Below, one piece after another: positions 46,872 through 57,449 of a DNA stretch of 64,000 nt; within the stretch, counting starts at the first letter, position 1; every line of letters starts with the position of its first letter. The notes under the pieces were generated by a model, which made no database searches, had not been told where the DNA came from, and saw nothing but the letters and a program-made list of their open reading frames with translations. The position numbers and the translations under genes are program-made. The stretch lies in NCBI GenBank assembly GCA_038373885.1, contig JAWZYV010012391.1, forward strand, positions 62,001 through 126,000. Reading direction: 5' to 3'. The DNA is from Cheiracanthium punctorium (Eukaryota > Arthropoda > Arachnida > Araneae > Cheiracanthiidae).

Positions 46872-49514
46872 ATGGCTAATTCACCAGGGATCTCAACTTT
46901 CTACCAAACCGAGAAGTTAAATGCTACAAATTACTCCTCATGGTGTGTTGATATGAAGTTCCTACTCTTGGAGAGAAATTGCTATGAAATTGTGTGCGGT
47001 AGGGAGAAAAGCCCGGTGATCAAAGAGGGCGCTGTCACAGAAAAGGATGTGGAGGCATTTAACGTCCGAAAAAGGCTTGCATTATCTATGCTGTACCTCA
47101 ATGTGCACAGTGATTTCCGACAAATTATCGGTGATTTAGATGACCCGTGTGAAGTTTGGGACCTGTTAAGAAAAAATTTCAAGCCCGACAACCGCAGTCA
47201 TCATATGCAGATCTTTAGTGAATTGATGCAAAGTAGAATTCAGCCGAATGAGAACGTCAATCTTTTTGCCTCACGGATCCAGAGCTTAGCCAACCAGCTC
47301 AAGGACAGCGGAAAATCTCTCGATGAAGTTTTTCTGTCATACCAATTTCTTAGAAATCTGCCGTCAAAATTTGATTCAATTGTCCAAAGTGTTCTACGAT
47401 GGGACAGTGAAAGATTTGTGTTTAAAGATATCGTCTTGGAAGTTGTGGCTGAAGAGACTCGACTAAACCTCCGTGACTCCGATAGAAAGACGTCAACGAA
47501 GGAAGCCTTTAGTGTCCAGGGAAACCAGGCAAGGTGTTTCCGGTGCGGTCGTCTGGGACATTTCCAAAGGAACTGTCGTGTCCGTCCAAGGTCTCCGAGT
47601 CGTCCCAGGAACAGATCTCATAGTCCGGGTGCGTGCAGAGTCTCCAAATCAACATCCAGCCCAGCAGAAACCGAGCGGCAAAGGTCCCGAGGTAGACGCC
47701 AGAACCCAGGTAACCAGTCGAATAAGAACACTATCCCCAAGACCATTAAAGGTAACAATTTAAGTTTTTTTGTGGCAGAGGCCAATCTAAATTGTAATGT
47801 TGACAACCATACGTGGATTTTGGATTCGGCCGCCAGCCACCATTTCTGTAATGATCGCAGCATCTTCTCTAATTTTGTGACTGTTGAGAATGAGAATATG
47901 GTGCTCGCTCTGGAGGATCTAGAGTTTCCAATTAATGGAAAAGGGGATGTAAAACTTAAATTCGGTAAAAATGAATGTGTTTTGAAAAATGTCTTTTTCT
48001 CTCCAAAATTAAGGAGAAATTTACTATCAGGCCCCATGCTCGATCAGAACGGTTTTAAATTTGTAGGGGGAAATGGAAAGATTAAAGTCTTTAAGAAAAA
48101 ATTTTTTGTATTTTCTGCTAAACTCGAACGTGGCTTGTACCACGTATACCCCAGTCCCGTTAAGCCAGCTTGTAATGCAATAAGTAAAAATAACCTGAGA
48201 GAACTCGAATCATGGCATGCACGTTTCGGTCATGCAGGTGTAGATTTCATCACAAAAACTAGTACTCTAAATGCTGTTAAAGGTTTGCCTAACCTAAAGA
48301 AACACCCAGAATTTTCATGTGAACTTTGCAAATTAAATAAACACAGGCGGGTATCATTTAAGTCCGTTAGTGGGAGCAAAGTGAGAGGTCCATTAGATCT
48401 AATCTGTTTGGACGTTTGGGGTCCATCAAATGTGGTAGGCAAACGTGGGGAAAGATACTATCTGTCAATTATCGATGAATTCTCTAAATATATGACCATT
48501 TATCCTATGAAGGAAAAATCAGACGTTTTTGACATATTTACTAGATATGTTTCCCGTGCCGAAAGATCACTTGGGTTAAAAGTTAAAGCTGTAAAAACCG
48601 ACAATGGGGGTGAGTTTACCAGTAATTACTTTGAAGACTTTTGCACTGAAAAGGGCATAAATCATGAACACACAAACATTTACACGCCCGAGCAAAATGG
48701 ATCGGCTGAACGACTCAACCAAACTGTTGTAGATGGAGCCAGGACCATTCTCTCAGAAAGTGGTCTTGAAAAAAGCTTTTGGCCAGAGGCCGTGTTATTC
48801 TTTGTTCATGTGTGGAACCGGTTATGCCATTCAGAACAGTCTAAAACCCCTATAGAGTTGTTTAAAGGAATCAAACCTTCAGTAAGACACCTTCGAAAAT
48901 TCGGATCAAAAGTTTACGTTGGTACTCCTCGACCCTTGAGAGGAAAACTTGACCCGAAAGCCAAAGTAGGCATTTTAGTTGGGTACGCGTTTAGTACCAA
49001 AGGGTATAGAATTTGGATCCCGGAGGAGGAAAGGGTGATAGAAACCTGTAACGTGTCATTTCCAAAAGTTTCGGAAAGTGACAGTGGAGCGGTGCTGGCG
49101 CCCAAAGATGATTCTAGCCTTTCTCAAATTGGTGAAGAGAGTCGAGAATCGGTCGAAGACGAAAGTCTCCCGAGTTCCTCTCCCACACCCAGTATAGAGT
49201 CTGATGAAGAATCTGATGCAGATGAAAGTATGGATGATAGTACAATTAGCTCTCCTACTTTTCGAGATGCGATTTGGGTAAGAACCGCCGTCCCTCGACC
49301 GGATGGATCCAGGACAGATATTTACTTTCATGAGGAGGGTCAGAAGCGTAAACTGAAAAGCTTAAACGAAATCCAGAAATACTGCGAACAGAATAATATT
49401 AAGTTTGATGATGTAACTAAAAGTATGTTCAGTTTTAAAGGAAAGGATTCCTTCCAAGGTGTCATTAACCCTAAGCCAAGCAACGCGGAAGTTAAAGTTA
49501 AAAACAAAAGTTGA
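46872..49514 (+). CDS. Copia 2 gag, protease, integrase
   Basis: Start chosen at ATG 46872 (MANSPGIS): the frame is open to 46863, but that codon is TTG. 880 codons. Gag (UBN2-type, LNATNYSSWCVDMKFLLLER). Zinc knuckle CFRCGRLGHFQRNC at about residues 222-235, then an Arg/Ser-rich linker. Protease WILDSAASHHFC (about 315-326). Integrase zinc region (LESWHARFGHAG and CELCKL). Catalytic core with LDVWGP, KTDNGGEFTS and TPEQNGSAERLNQ giving D, D, E. Then GKLDPKAKVGILVGY and an acidic Ser-rich linker. It ends at TGA (49512-49514) followed by CTAG. All expected catalytic residues are present. Confidence 0.95.
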   Translation: MANSPGISTFYQTEKLNATNYSSWCVDMKFLLLERNCYEIVCGREKSPVIKEGAVTEKDVEAFNVRKRLALSMLYLNVHSDFRQIIGDLDDPCEVWDLLRKNFKPDNRSHHMQIFSELMQSRIQPNENVNLFASRIQSLANQLKDSGKSLDEVFLSYQFLRNLPSKFDSIVQSVLRWDSERFVFKDIVLEVVAEETRLNLRDSDRKTSTKEAFSVQGNQARCFRCGRLGHFQRNCRVRPRSPSRPRNRSHSPGACRVSKSTSSPAETERQRSRGRRQNPGNQSNKNTIPKTIKGNNLSFFVAEANLNCNVDNHTWILDSAASHHFCNDRSIFSNFVTVENENMVLALEDLEFPINGKGDVKLKFGKNECVLKNVFFSPKLRRNLLSGPMLDQNGFKFVGGNGKIKVFKKKFFVFSAKLERGLYHVYPSPVKPACNAISKNNLRELESWHARFGHAGVDFITKTSTLNAVKGLPNLKKHPEFSCELCKLNKHRRVSFKSVSGSKVRGPLDLICLDVWGPSNVVGKRGERYYLSIIDEFSKYMTIYPMKEKSDVFDIFTRYVSRAERSLGLKVKAVKTDNGGEFTSNYFEDFCTEKGINHEHTNIYTPEQNGSAERLNQTVVDGARTILSESGLEKSFWPEAVLFFVHVWNRLCHSEQSKTPIELFKGIKPSVRHLRKFGSKVYVGTPRPLRGKLDPKAKVGILVGYAFSTKGYRIWIPEEERVIETCNVSFPKVSESDSGAVLAPKDDSSLSQIGEESRESVEDESLPSSSPTPSIESDEESDADESMDDSTISSPTFRDAIWVRTAVPRPDGSRTDIYFHEEGQKRKLKSLNEIQKYCEQNNIKFDDVTKSMFSFKGKDSFQGVINPKPSNAEVKVKNKS

Positions 49515-51080
49515 CTAGTACCTGAAGTCCCTCGTACCTATAAGCAGATGCTCAGGTCCCCACAAATTGAAAAATGGAAAGAGGCCATGGATACAGAGTA
49601 TCAGAATCTAAGAAATAGAAAAGTTTGGGTTTTAACCAGCCTGCCTCCAGGCAAACAAGTTTTGGGGTGCAGATGGGTATTTAACATTAAAAGAGATGAG
49701 AAGGGAAACGTCGCGAGATATAAGGCCCGCTTGGTGGCACAGGGATACAACCAGGTCAAGGGCGAATCCTATGACGAAACCTTTTCTCCCGTTATAAACT
49801 TTTCTTTAATTAGGCTGTTTTTTTCTCTGTTCGTGGTCTTGTTAAAATGGAAACATGTGCAGTGCGATGTTGCCTGTGCGTATCTGTATGCAAATTTGGA
49901 AGAGGAAGTTTACATGAAACAACCTGAAGGGTACGTAGAGGCTGGTAGGGAAAATTTAGTTTGTCACTTAAAACGCGCTTTATACGGCCTTCACCAAAGC
50001 GGTCGTGCTTGGTATTTCGAACTCAAGAATGTTTTGCTAGAAATTGGACTTGGAAAATTCGAATGGTGCAATTGTACTTTCTTCTCTAATAATTCTGCTG
50101 TACTTTTAGTCTATGTAGACGACATAGTCATTTTTGGAAGGACTGAAGATGAGATAGGAAAAATTTTAAACAAACTACAAAGCAAATTCGATTTAAAAAT
50201 TTTGGGAAAAACCAAAAGGTTACTCGGTGTAGAATTTGAAGAGGCTGATAACGGTCTTATAATCCACCAAATTCCCTACATTGACGAAATTTGCAAAAGA
50301 TTTGATAAATTTAAATTACCAATCTCATCACTCCCAATCACAAAAAGCGTACAGTACAGCAAATTACAATCGCCTCAAACCAACAGTGAACAATATCAAA
50401 TGCAAATCTACCCATATAGAAGCGTCTTAGGATGCCTGTCGTTTCTAGCTAGCCGCACGAGACCCGACATTTCTTACGCCGTAAATATCTTTTCCCAGTT
50501 CCAGAGTGACCCGGGCATGGAACATTGGAACGGACTGTTGAAATTACTCGGATACGTAAGAAAGACTAAATCATACAAATTAAAGCTAAAATGTGAAAAT
50601 ATGAATTTAATTGGGTACTCGGATGCAGATTTCGCAGCGAATAGAGACGACAGAATATCCATGGGGGGAGAGTTCATATGTTTAGATAAAGCACCCATAA
50701 CTTGGCGTACATTTAAGGAGAAGTCAGTTAGTTTATCCACTATGGAAGCTGAATTTCTTGCCATGGTTGAGAATATCAAAGAACTCACCTGGCTAGATAA
50801 CGTTCTAAAAGAGGGTAATGATTGTGGGTTAATCAAATATAACTCTAAACCTACTCTATTTGTGGATAACCAGGCTACTATTGATTTCCTTAAAAGCCCG
50901 ATAGAAAATCATAGAACTAAACATATAGATGTTAGATTATTTTTTGTAAGAGATCTGTTTTATAAAGATAAATTTAAAGTAAACTTCATCAGAAGTAAAT
51001 CTAATATGGCTGACATCTTTACTAAGCCTATCACTCAAAATGAATTGAAAAAGTTTGTTGAGGATGTGTTTGAGATCTAA
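49515..51080 (+). CDS. Copia 2 reverse transcriptase and RNase H
   Basis: Same frame as the gag frame, separated from it only by the TGA. The reading is coding-like right after the stop (LVPEVPRTYKQMLRSPQIEK), so the ATG at 49548 is probably not a natural start. RT motifs: VLGCRWVFNIKRDEKGNVAR, CDVACAYLYANLEEEVYMKQ, and YVDDIVIF (residues 189-196 counted from 49548). RNase H: GYSDADFA, STMEAEFLA, LFVDNQATIDF and HRTKHIDVRLFFVRD supply its acidic residues and the usual C-terminus. No other lesion is visible. Confidence 0.95.
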   Translation, partial: LVPEVPRTYKQMLRSPQIEKWKEAMDTEYQNLRNRKVWVLTSLPPGKQVLGCRWVFNIKRDEKGNVARYKARLVAQGYNQVKGESYDETFSPVINFSLIRLFFSLFVVLLKWKHVQCDVACAYLYANLEEEVYMKQPEGYVEAGRENLVCHLKRALYGLHQSGRAWYFELKNVLLEIGLGKFEWCNCTFFSNNSAVLLVYVDDIVIFGRTEDEIGKILNKLQSKFDLKILGKTKRLLGVEFEEADNGLIIHQIPYIDEICKRFDKFKLPISSLPITKSVQYSKLQSPQTNSEQYQMQIYPYRSVLGCLSFLASRTRPDISYAVNIFSQFQSDPGMEHWNGLLKLLGYVRKTKSYKLKLKCENMNLIGYSDADFAANRDDRISMGGEFICLDKAPITWRTFKEKSVSLSTMEAEFLAMVENIKELTWLDNVLKEGNDCGLIKYNSKPTLFVDNQATIDFLKSPIENHRTKHIDVRLFFVRDLFYKDKFKVNFIRSKSNMADIFTKPITQNELKKFVEDVFEI

Positions 51081-52087
51081 AGTTTTTGATATTTTTGATC
51101 CACCACCATATTTTTGAATTTTGATATTTAATGTTTGATAAAGTATTAATGTATTTTGAAAAGTGTCATTTTTCATTTTGTAAATATGTCATTTAAGCAA
51201 CTGTTTTTCATGTCATTGAATGAAAGTTTGGTGTGTGAAAATCCTTGGCCAAGGTATGTGTGAATTATGTGTAAGTTATGCGTAAAAGGTATGAGATTGT
51301 GCATATTTGAATCTTTGGTGATCACCAGGTCATTAATCATTATCATGTCATAATGTTGTTTGAAATTTTTGCACTTATATATCGTATTTTTCTTTTTAAC
51401 GATTTTTGCACTAATATACTGTGTTTTCTAGTTGATTAAGGTTTTTGGTGGTTGGATCAGTGTTTAAGAGTTTAAACGTTTAAGATTTTCATTGTTTAGA
51501 ATTGTGCTTAGAATTCAAAGTTTAAGGTATCAAAATTAACATTTAGAATCTTTGTATTTTTGATTAAGTAGAATTTTTGAATCTTTTTAATTGCCGTTCG
51601 CGTCGTTCGAGCATGGGACAACCTGATTAGTTAAAATCCTAACTGTGAAACTAAACATATGCAACTGTGTGAAGTATAGTAAATTTTTGTAATGCTTTAG
51701 TGAAACCTTTTTGCATGATTAATTTTGAATCTGTTGGAATTATTTGTGGTTTTTAGTAAAAAGGTGTTTTTAAGGTTTAAAAAGGGACTTTATATTTGAA
51801 AAGTATTTGAGAACATTGTTTTAAAATTTTCTGATATTACGTAATGTAACTGCAAAAAATTAATTTTTGAAACTTTTACATGCCTTCTTTTTTCTGAATT
51901 GTATGGAACATTGTTTTAAAGTTTTCTTGGTACATTGTTTTATTAATCTTTTGAAGTATTGTTGCTTGCTCGTTACTCGCCTACAGGTATGAATTGATTT
52001 GCACATTGTTTTATTGCATTTGTAAATGGTTATGATGTTTGATTGTTATATTCTTCTAAGTGCTGGCAATTGCAGTCCATAAGAGCT
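51081..52087 (+). other. Copia 2 3' non-coding region
   Basis: About 1 kb of T-rich DNA without a frame, between pol and the polypurine tract. Confidence 0.7.
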
Positions 52088-52103
52088 GGGAGGAGGGGCT
52101 TTT
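52088..52103 (+). promoter_or_regulatory. Copia 2 polypurine tract
   Basis: TGGGAGGAGGGGCTTT directly before the 3' LTR start; the purine run is GGGAGGAGGGG. Confidence 0.8.
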
Positions 52104-53310
52104 GTTCCCAATGGTTATTTGTGAACAATAAATATCCCAACTCTTATGTGTATTTAATTTCTGACTTACCTGAATTGTGAAACTCTCCAACTCTAAGCGC
52201 CACAATAAAAGGTTAAGATAAAATTTCAACAACTTAAAGCTAATTAAATAAACTCCTAAAGCCAAGCAGTTTAATTCAAATGCTAAATAAACTTAATAAC
52301 TTTTTGTTAAATTTAAACCTCGCTTTAACCGTGGCTTGCGTCAACAATCGTTTAAGACGCACGGCTCCGATCTCCAGTTCGTCAACAGTCGCCATCTTGG
52401 ACGGGCGTGATGGTTGGTTGGCGAAGTGAGTATCGCCCGGAGAAAACTGTTCATCCAATCGCCGATGCGCTCCCGAAGCCCGGTAAACGCCGTTCAACCG
52501 CGCAGCCGGAGAACAACTCAGAAATGAGATGCGCAGTCGGCAGTGACAGATAAAAGGAGGGGCTTTCGCCGTAATCGAAGCAGAGCAGATAGGCAGATAA
52601 GCAGTTAAACAGATCGATAGCAGGTCGAGGCAGTTAGGCCGATCATGGCCGATCGTCGCCGTTAAGCAATTAGACAGTCAGGCTGTATTAACAGTTGACA
52701 GACGTTTTTGGCGAGTGGTAATGCTCTTTAAGCTCCAGACATGTTATTTTTAGCCAGCTAAACCTGCTTCTATTTAACCTTTAAAATGACAGTACGTTTT
52801 TAATCAACATTTAATGCCGATTTTTTAACCTGTTTTTAAAGTGAAATAGATGTTAGAATTTCTGTTTGAAGTGCCGTTATATAGAACATCGTGTTTCATC
52901 GTAATTTAAGGATCTGAAGTTCTCCCTGTGGACTTGTTCTCTTCAAGGTAAAGCAGCTTTTGAAATTGAAATCTAAACGGCTTGTGAAGTTTAAATTCAT
53001 TAAACCATTTTTGCCAGTACTTATGAGTTTCTTCAGACTGTGATATTTTTCTGTGCCTAACTGTGATAAAGCATAGCTGTGATATTTAATAGTTCTCTTG
53101 CAATGAAATCCTGTTCTACAAGTAATTTCTGACTGTGATACATTTCTGTGCCAGACTGCTATAAATAAAAGTAGATGTCTCTCAATTCAGTTGCTATCCT
53201 TGTTTCCATAACACTCTTCACTCATGGCCAATCACTTCTCAACACCAATTTTGTTTCCCGGGTGTTGTCATTCCCAAATTTAACCTGGATTGTCGGCACT
53301 TGCGGGAACA
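52104..53310 (+). repeat. Copia 2 3' LTR, 1207 bp
   Basis: Near-identical to 45229-46436, same TGTTCCC/GGGAACA ends, followed by AAAAT. Confidence 0.95.
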
Positions 53311-53494
53311 AAAATAGCATATATATTTCTTTTACAAGAGCACTCAAAATAGTTCGCAAATATTGTTGTAACTATCTCTATTCACCAAATGCGTACAAAA
53401 AAAAAAAAAAAAAAAAATCTAAATTTAGTATCTCTGCATACTCTTTTATTTTAAATGAAGTGTACTATCATGTATTATACTTCATTTAAAAAAA

Positions 53495-54938
53495 TCTGAT
53501 GTAGACAACACATGAAAACATTTCACGTCTACTAAATCAAAAATATTTTCAGCGCACTTCATCTAAACTTATTTTGTTTAGAAGAGATAAAATGCTTCAT
53601 TAATACTAAGGTTCAGTGATTTCTAGCCAAATGTTTCTGATAACGCAGAGCTGGGTTCAATTTGAAAGATTTGCTTCTGACACTTAATTTGGCGATATTC
53701 CGCAAAAAGCTGCCAAGCTTGATACAGTTTGCGAGATTTTGGGTTTAGCCAAAGTAGTAGACCACAGACTTTTAATGAATTCAATGTATCTACAGACCTT
53801 AATATATCTAAAGTCATTTGAGAGATCCTGTAAATAAATTACTCAGTTGATTGCAAAAGAGATACAGAGTTAGATGTTACAATATTTCTAAATACAAAAT
53901 TTCAACATTCTATAGTTAAAAGTTTTAGAGTTATACGAAATACGAAATTATTTTTGACACCTAATTTGACGATATTTCGGCAAAACTCACCATGGTCGAT
54001 CGCAAATGGCGAGATTTTGGACAAGGACAAGGCAATGACTGACTACAGGTGTAATATATTGAAGATGTCCGTAGACATTAATGTATTGAAATTCTTTTAG
54101 GGGTCCTGTAAATAAATTCTCCAACATATTGGAACCAAAAATCGAGATGCAGAATTAGATGTTACAATGATCTTATAAATGAAATTTTAACATTCTACTA
54201 CTAATAGTTTTTGAGATATGAGAGTTAAATGCATACACACGTACACTAAAGTTGCCAAGCTTGGTTACTTTTGGTGTAATTTTTGAGGGAGGCACGTGAC
54301 CGTTGTCGGGTGATTACTATGTGGTAGGACGGTATTGTGCTTGAAATGGATGAATGCCTCAAAACTGCCATTGACCATAATGTGTTGGAAATATTTTGAG
54401 TGTTCCTGTAACAAATTTATAAATGATAAAGACACTATTTTCGATGGAGAAATTCATTTTCTAACTCTTAACAATATATCAGTTCTGAGTCATTAGAAGT
54501 AGCTTAATACCTGTAAAATATGCTTTAATGCATTTCTGCTCATATAGCATAATGTATTTAAAATCTTTTTGGGTGGCCCTGTAGCTAAACTATCCAGTCG
54601 GTCTTGACAAAATGGGGAGGTGCACAAATAGATGCTACAGCAATCCTAAATATAAAATTTCAGCATTCTACGACCAATAGTTTTTGAGATATGCGATGTA
54701 TGTACATACATACGTATGAACAGATAGCATGGAAAAACTGGTCAAAAAAGACCTGCTGTCGGTCAAAATGGGTTATACATGCATTTATATGAACTGCATG
54801 CTAGCGTACGATGAGATGCATCGCAACAATTTTTAAAAGTAAATTTAGAGGAAGTCAAAATCGATTTTTTCGTCGAAATCTGGCTTCCGAAATTTTTTGC
54901 GATCACCTTACTTCCTTATACTCTGCACAAGGAGGTAA
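53495..54938 (+). mobile_element. Hairpin-ended modular repeat, copy A
   Basis: Starts TCTGATGTAGACAACACATG after A/T-rich DNA and ends with a hairpin: TTACTTCCTT, loop, AAGGAGGTAA (54908-54938). Inside, a module recurs about every 280-470 bp: CCTGTA...AACTATCCAG..., GATGTTACAA, then ACATTCTA...AATAGTTTTTGAGATATG. No protein was found. A 5'-TC start with a 3' hairpin recalls Helitrons, but there is no CTRR terminus. Class unknown. Confidence 0.65.
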
Positions 54939-55030
54939 AAATAAATAATATTTAAAAACAGTCACTTTTGTCTATAGTGCAAACATATTTGTTATTCACA
55001 CATGCTCCATTTCTGTCTGGATCTAATTCT

Positions 55031-55055
55031 AAAGCCGTCGCGGACAACAGCTAGT
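55031..55055 (+). mobile_element. Isolated Helentron 3' terminus
   Basis: GTCGCGGAC stem (55037-55045) followed by AACAGCTAGT. The same final CAGCTAGT ends the Helentrons at 56926 and 38264. Confidence 0.5.
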
Positions 55056-55323
55056 TGATAAATAAAGATTGATGCCTCAAAGATACGGTTCTTGATTGTT
55101 TTTCTCTCCATTTCTTTCCCAAATAGGTTCTCCGTATTTTTACACGATGAAATCGGCGAAAGGAGCGAGCGGTCGAAAATGTAGGATTTTCTGTGGTTCT
55201 TCTTTTCAGGCGTGCTTGGCGTGGAAACTGCACATACGTCACTTCCTTTACAGAGCGTTACTTCTGTCAGAAAAAAAAATCTGAGTTACTCCCTAGTCGC
55301 GACTAAAGAAGTTTTACTTCAAT

Positions 55324-56926
55324 CTATATAAATAAAATTAGACTTTTGTCTGTACATTTCTTGGAATTCAAAAATTTTGCAATTTCTATCCGTTTCAAGC
55401 ACCCGGGAATCCGATACGACCCTAAAAAAAAAGTTTGTCATTCTGTCCGTGACGCTTTTTTTGTTTAAGCATCACGTAAAAACGACTGAAGCGAATGATA
55501 TGAAATTTGGTGTCATGATAGGTGGTCACTCAACTTAAAACATAGGCTTCGAATTTTTAAAAAATCTTGATTAGATTTTCAGATTTTGCGAAAATCGTTT
55601 CAAACTGCGTCACTTTGTGTTTCAGCATCACGCAAAAACGACTGAAGCGAATGATATGAAATTGGGTGTCATGATAGGTAGTCACTCAACTTAAAACATA
55701 GGCGTCCAATTTTAAAAAAATCCTGATTGGATTTTGAGATTTTGCGAAAATCCTTTCAAACTGCGTGAATTTGTGTTCAAGCATCACGTAAAAACGACTA
55801 AAGCGAATGATATGAAATTGAGTGACATGATAGGTGGTCACTCAACTTAAAACATAGGCATCGAACTTTAAAAAAATCTTGATTGGATTTTGAGATTTTG
55901 CAAAAATCCTTTTAAACTGCATAAATTTGTGTTCAAGCATCACGTAAAAACGACTGAAGCGAATGATATGAAATTGGGTGTCATGATAGGTGGTCACTCA
56001 ACTTAAAACATAGGCGTCGAATTAAAAAAAAATCTTGATTAGATTTTGAAATTTTGCGAAAATCATTTCAAACTGCGTAAATTTGTGTTCGCACATCACG
56101 TAATAACTGCAAAGGTGAAAAAAATGATATTTGGTGAAATGATAGGTGGTCACTCACCTTAAACTATAAGCATCCAATAAAAAAAAATCCATCAGATTTC
56201 GAGATTTTGTGAAAATCGTTTAAAACTGAGTGAATCTTTGTTCCCGTATTACGTAATAACGACTAAAGCGAATGATATGAAATTTGGTCACACGATAGAT
56301 GGTTGCTCAACATAAACTATACCAGTCCAATTTTTAAACATTTTTATTAGATTTTGAGATTTTGTGAAAATTCTCTCAAAATACGTTTATATTTCTTCAA
56401 ACATCACGTAATAACGACTAATACGAATGATACGAAATTGAGTGATATGATAGTTAGTTGCTAACCTTAATTTATAGGCGTTGAATTTTAAAAATATTTT
56501 GCTTACATTTTGAGATTTTTCGAAAATCGTTTTAAAATGCTGAAAATTTGTTCCAGCATCATGAAATAAAGACTGCAGGGAATGAAACGAATTTGGGGGA
56601 CATGATAGGTTGTCACTCAACTTAAATTCTAGGCTTCAAATTTTTCAAAAATGTTGATTAAATTTTAATATTTTGCGAAAATTATTTCAATATGCGTAAA
56701 TATTCGTTCGCGCATCCCATAATTACGACTAAAGCGAAGGAAATGATATTACTTAGTTACACTCTAACCTGTAATATTTTAACAATACATGAAAATTATA
56801 ACTTCGCTTTCTTTACTTTGGCAACATACTACATCCATTCTGTGTACTCCTACAATGCTGACGAAAGTTCTTGCTTTTTGGAAATTTTCATTCACTAACC
56901 CGTCGAGGACGGGTACTTCAGCTAGT
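55324..56926 (+). mobile_element. Non-autonomous Helentron (HINE/DINE-like)
   Basis: Begins CTATATAAATAAAATTAGAC and ends with hairpin CCCGTCGAGGACGGG (56899-56913), TACTT and CAGCTAGT (56919-56926). The centre is a minisatellite (separate entry). Short size, A/T-rich start, central tandem array and 3' hairpin are the known layout of Helentron-associated elements. No Rep or helicase, so mobilised in trans. Confidence 0.8.
55450..56850 (+). repeat. Minisatellite, 9 units of about 156 bp
   Basis: The landmark ATCACGTAA (or variant) falls at 55471, 55627, 55783, 55939, 56095, 56248, 56403, 56558 and 56714: spacings 156, 156, 156, 156, 153, 155, 155, 156. Typical unit text: ACGACTGAAGCGAATGATAT, then GGTGTCATGATAGGTGGTCA. 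Early units are close to identical, later ones diverged, which suggests growth from the 5' side. Confidence 0.93.
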
Positions 56927-57239
56927 AAATAAATAAAAGCTATTTTTCAGAAAGATATTGCCAATAAAATTTCATGAAAATGAATATTGGTTGCAATGGA
57001 TACTATAGTTAGGTTAAATACAAAAAAAGTTGTAATTTTGATAATCATTTTCTGTTTTTAAAAATTTTGATTGTTTATACTGCATGCACAGGGGATAGAT
57101 TGCTCTGTATGTAATATTTCTTTTTGGTTTGAATTCACACTATTTTTACCCGTCCCCACTACTAAAACAAGCCATGATCTGCCACTGGTTAATAGCATTT
57201 TTCAACATTCTATATTTAACTAGTTGTGTTGCAAGAACA

Positions 57240-57293
57240 TTAGGTATTAAGGCAGCCCCCCCTCCCCCCCCCCCCCCCAAAAAAAAAAAAAAT
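57240..57293. repeat. C-run followed by A-run
   Basis: Low-complexity CCCCCCTCCCC...AAAAAAA. Confidence 0.9.
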
Positions 57294-57449
57294 GTTCACT
57301 AATACCTGCTTATCTAGCCCTATGCCTTATTTTCACAATCACTAATTCATTAAAGTGAGTGAATTTGAATTTTAAAATCATTAGTCTGCATGTGTGCAGT
57401 TCTTCAACCACTGAATCTGATGCACTGAAAACTAAATCTTTGAACTAAA

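Larger units (their letters stand above)
45224..53315 (+). mobile_element. Copia retrotransposon 2, complete and young
   Basis: AAAAT target duplication at 45224-45228 and 53311-53315. LTRs 45229-46436 and 52104-53310, both bounded by TGTTCCC...GGGAACA. Between them are a primer site, repetitive leader, gag-protease-integrase frame, in-frame TGA, RT-RNase H frame, and a polypurine tract. I count only a handful of differences between the LTRs over 1.2 kb, so insertion was recent. The only lesion seen is the TGA at 49512. Confidence 0.95.

Noticed and set aside
55450..56850. CRISPR-like array
   Set aside because: The whole 156-bp unit repeats with no unique spacers, in a eukaryotic Helentron. 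It is a minisatellite.
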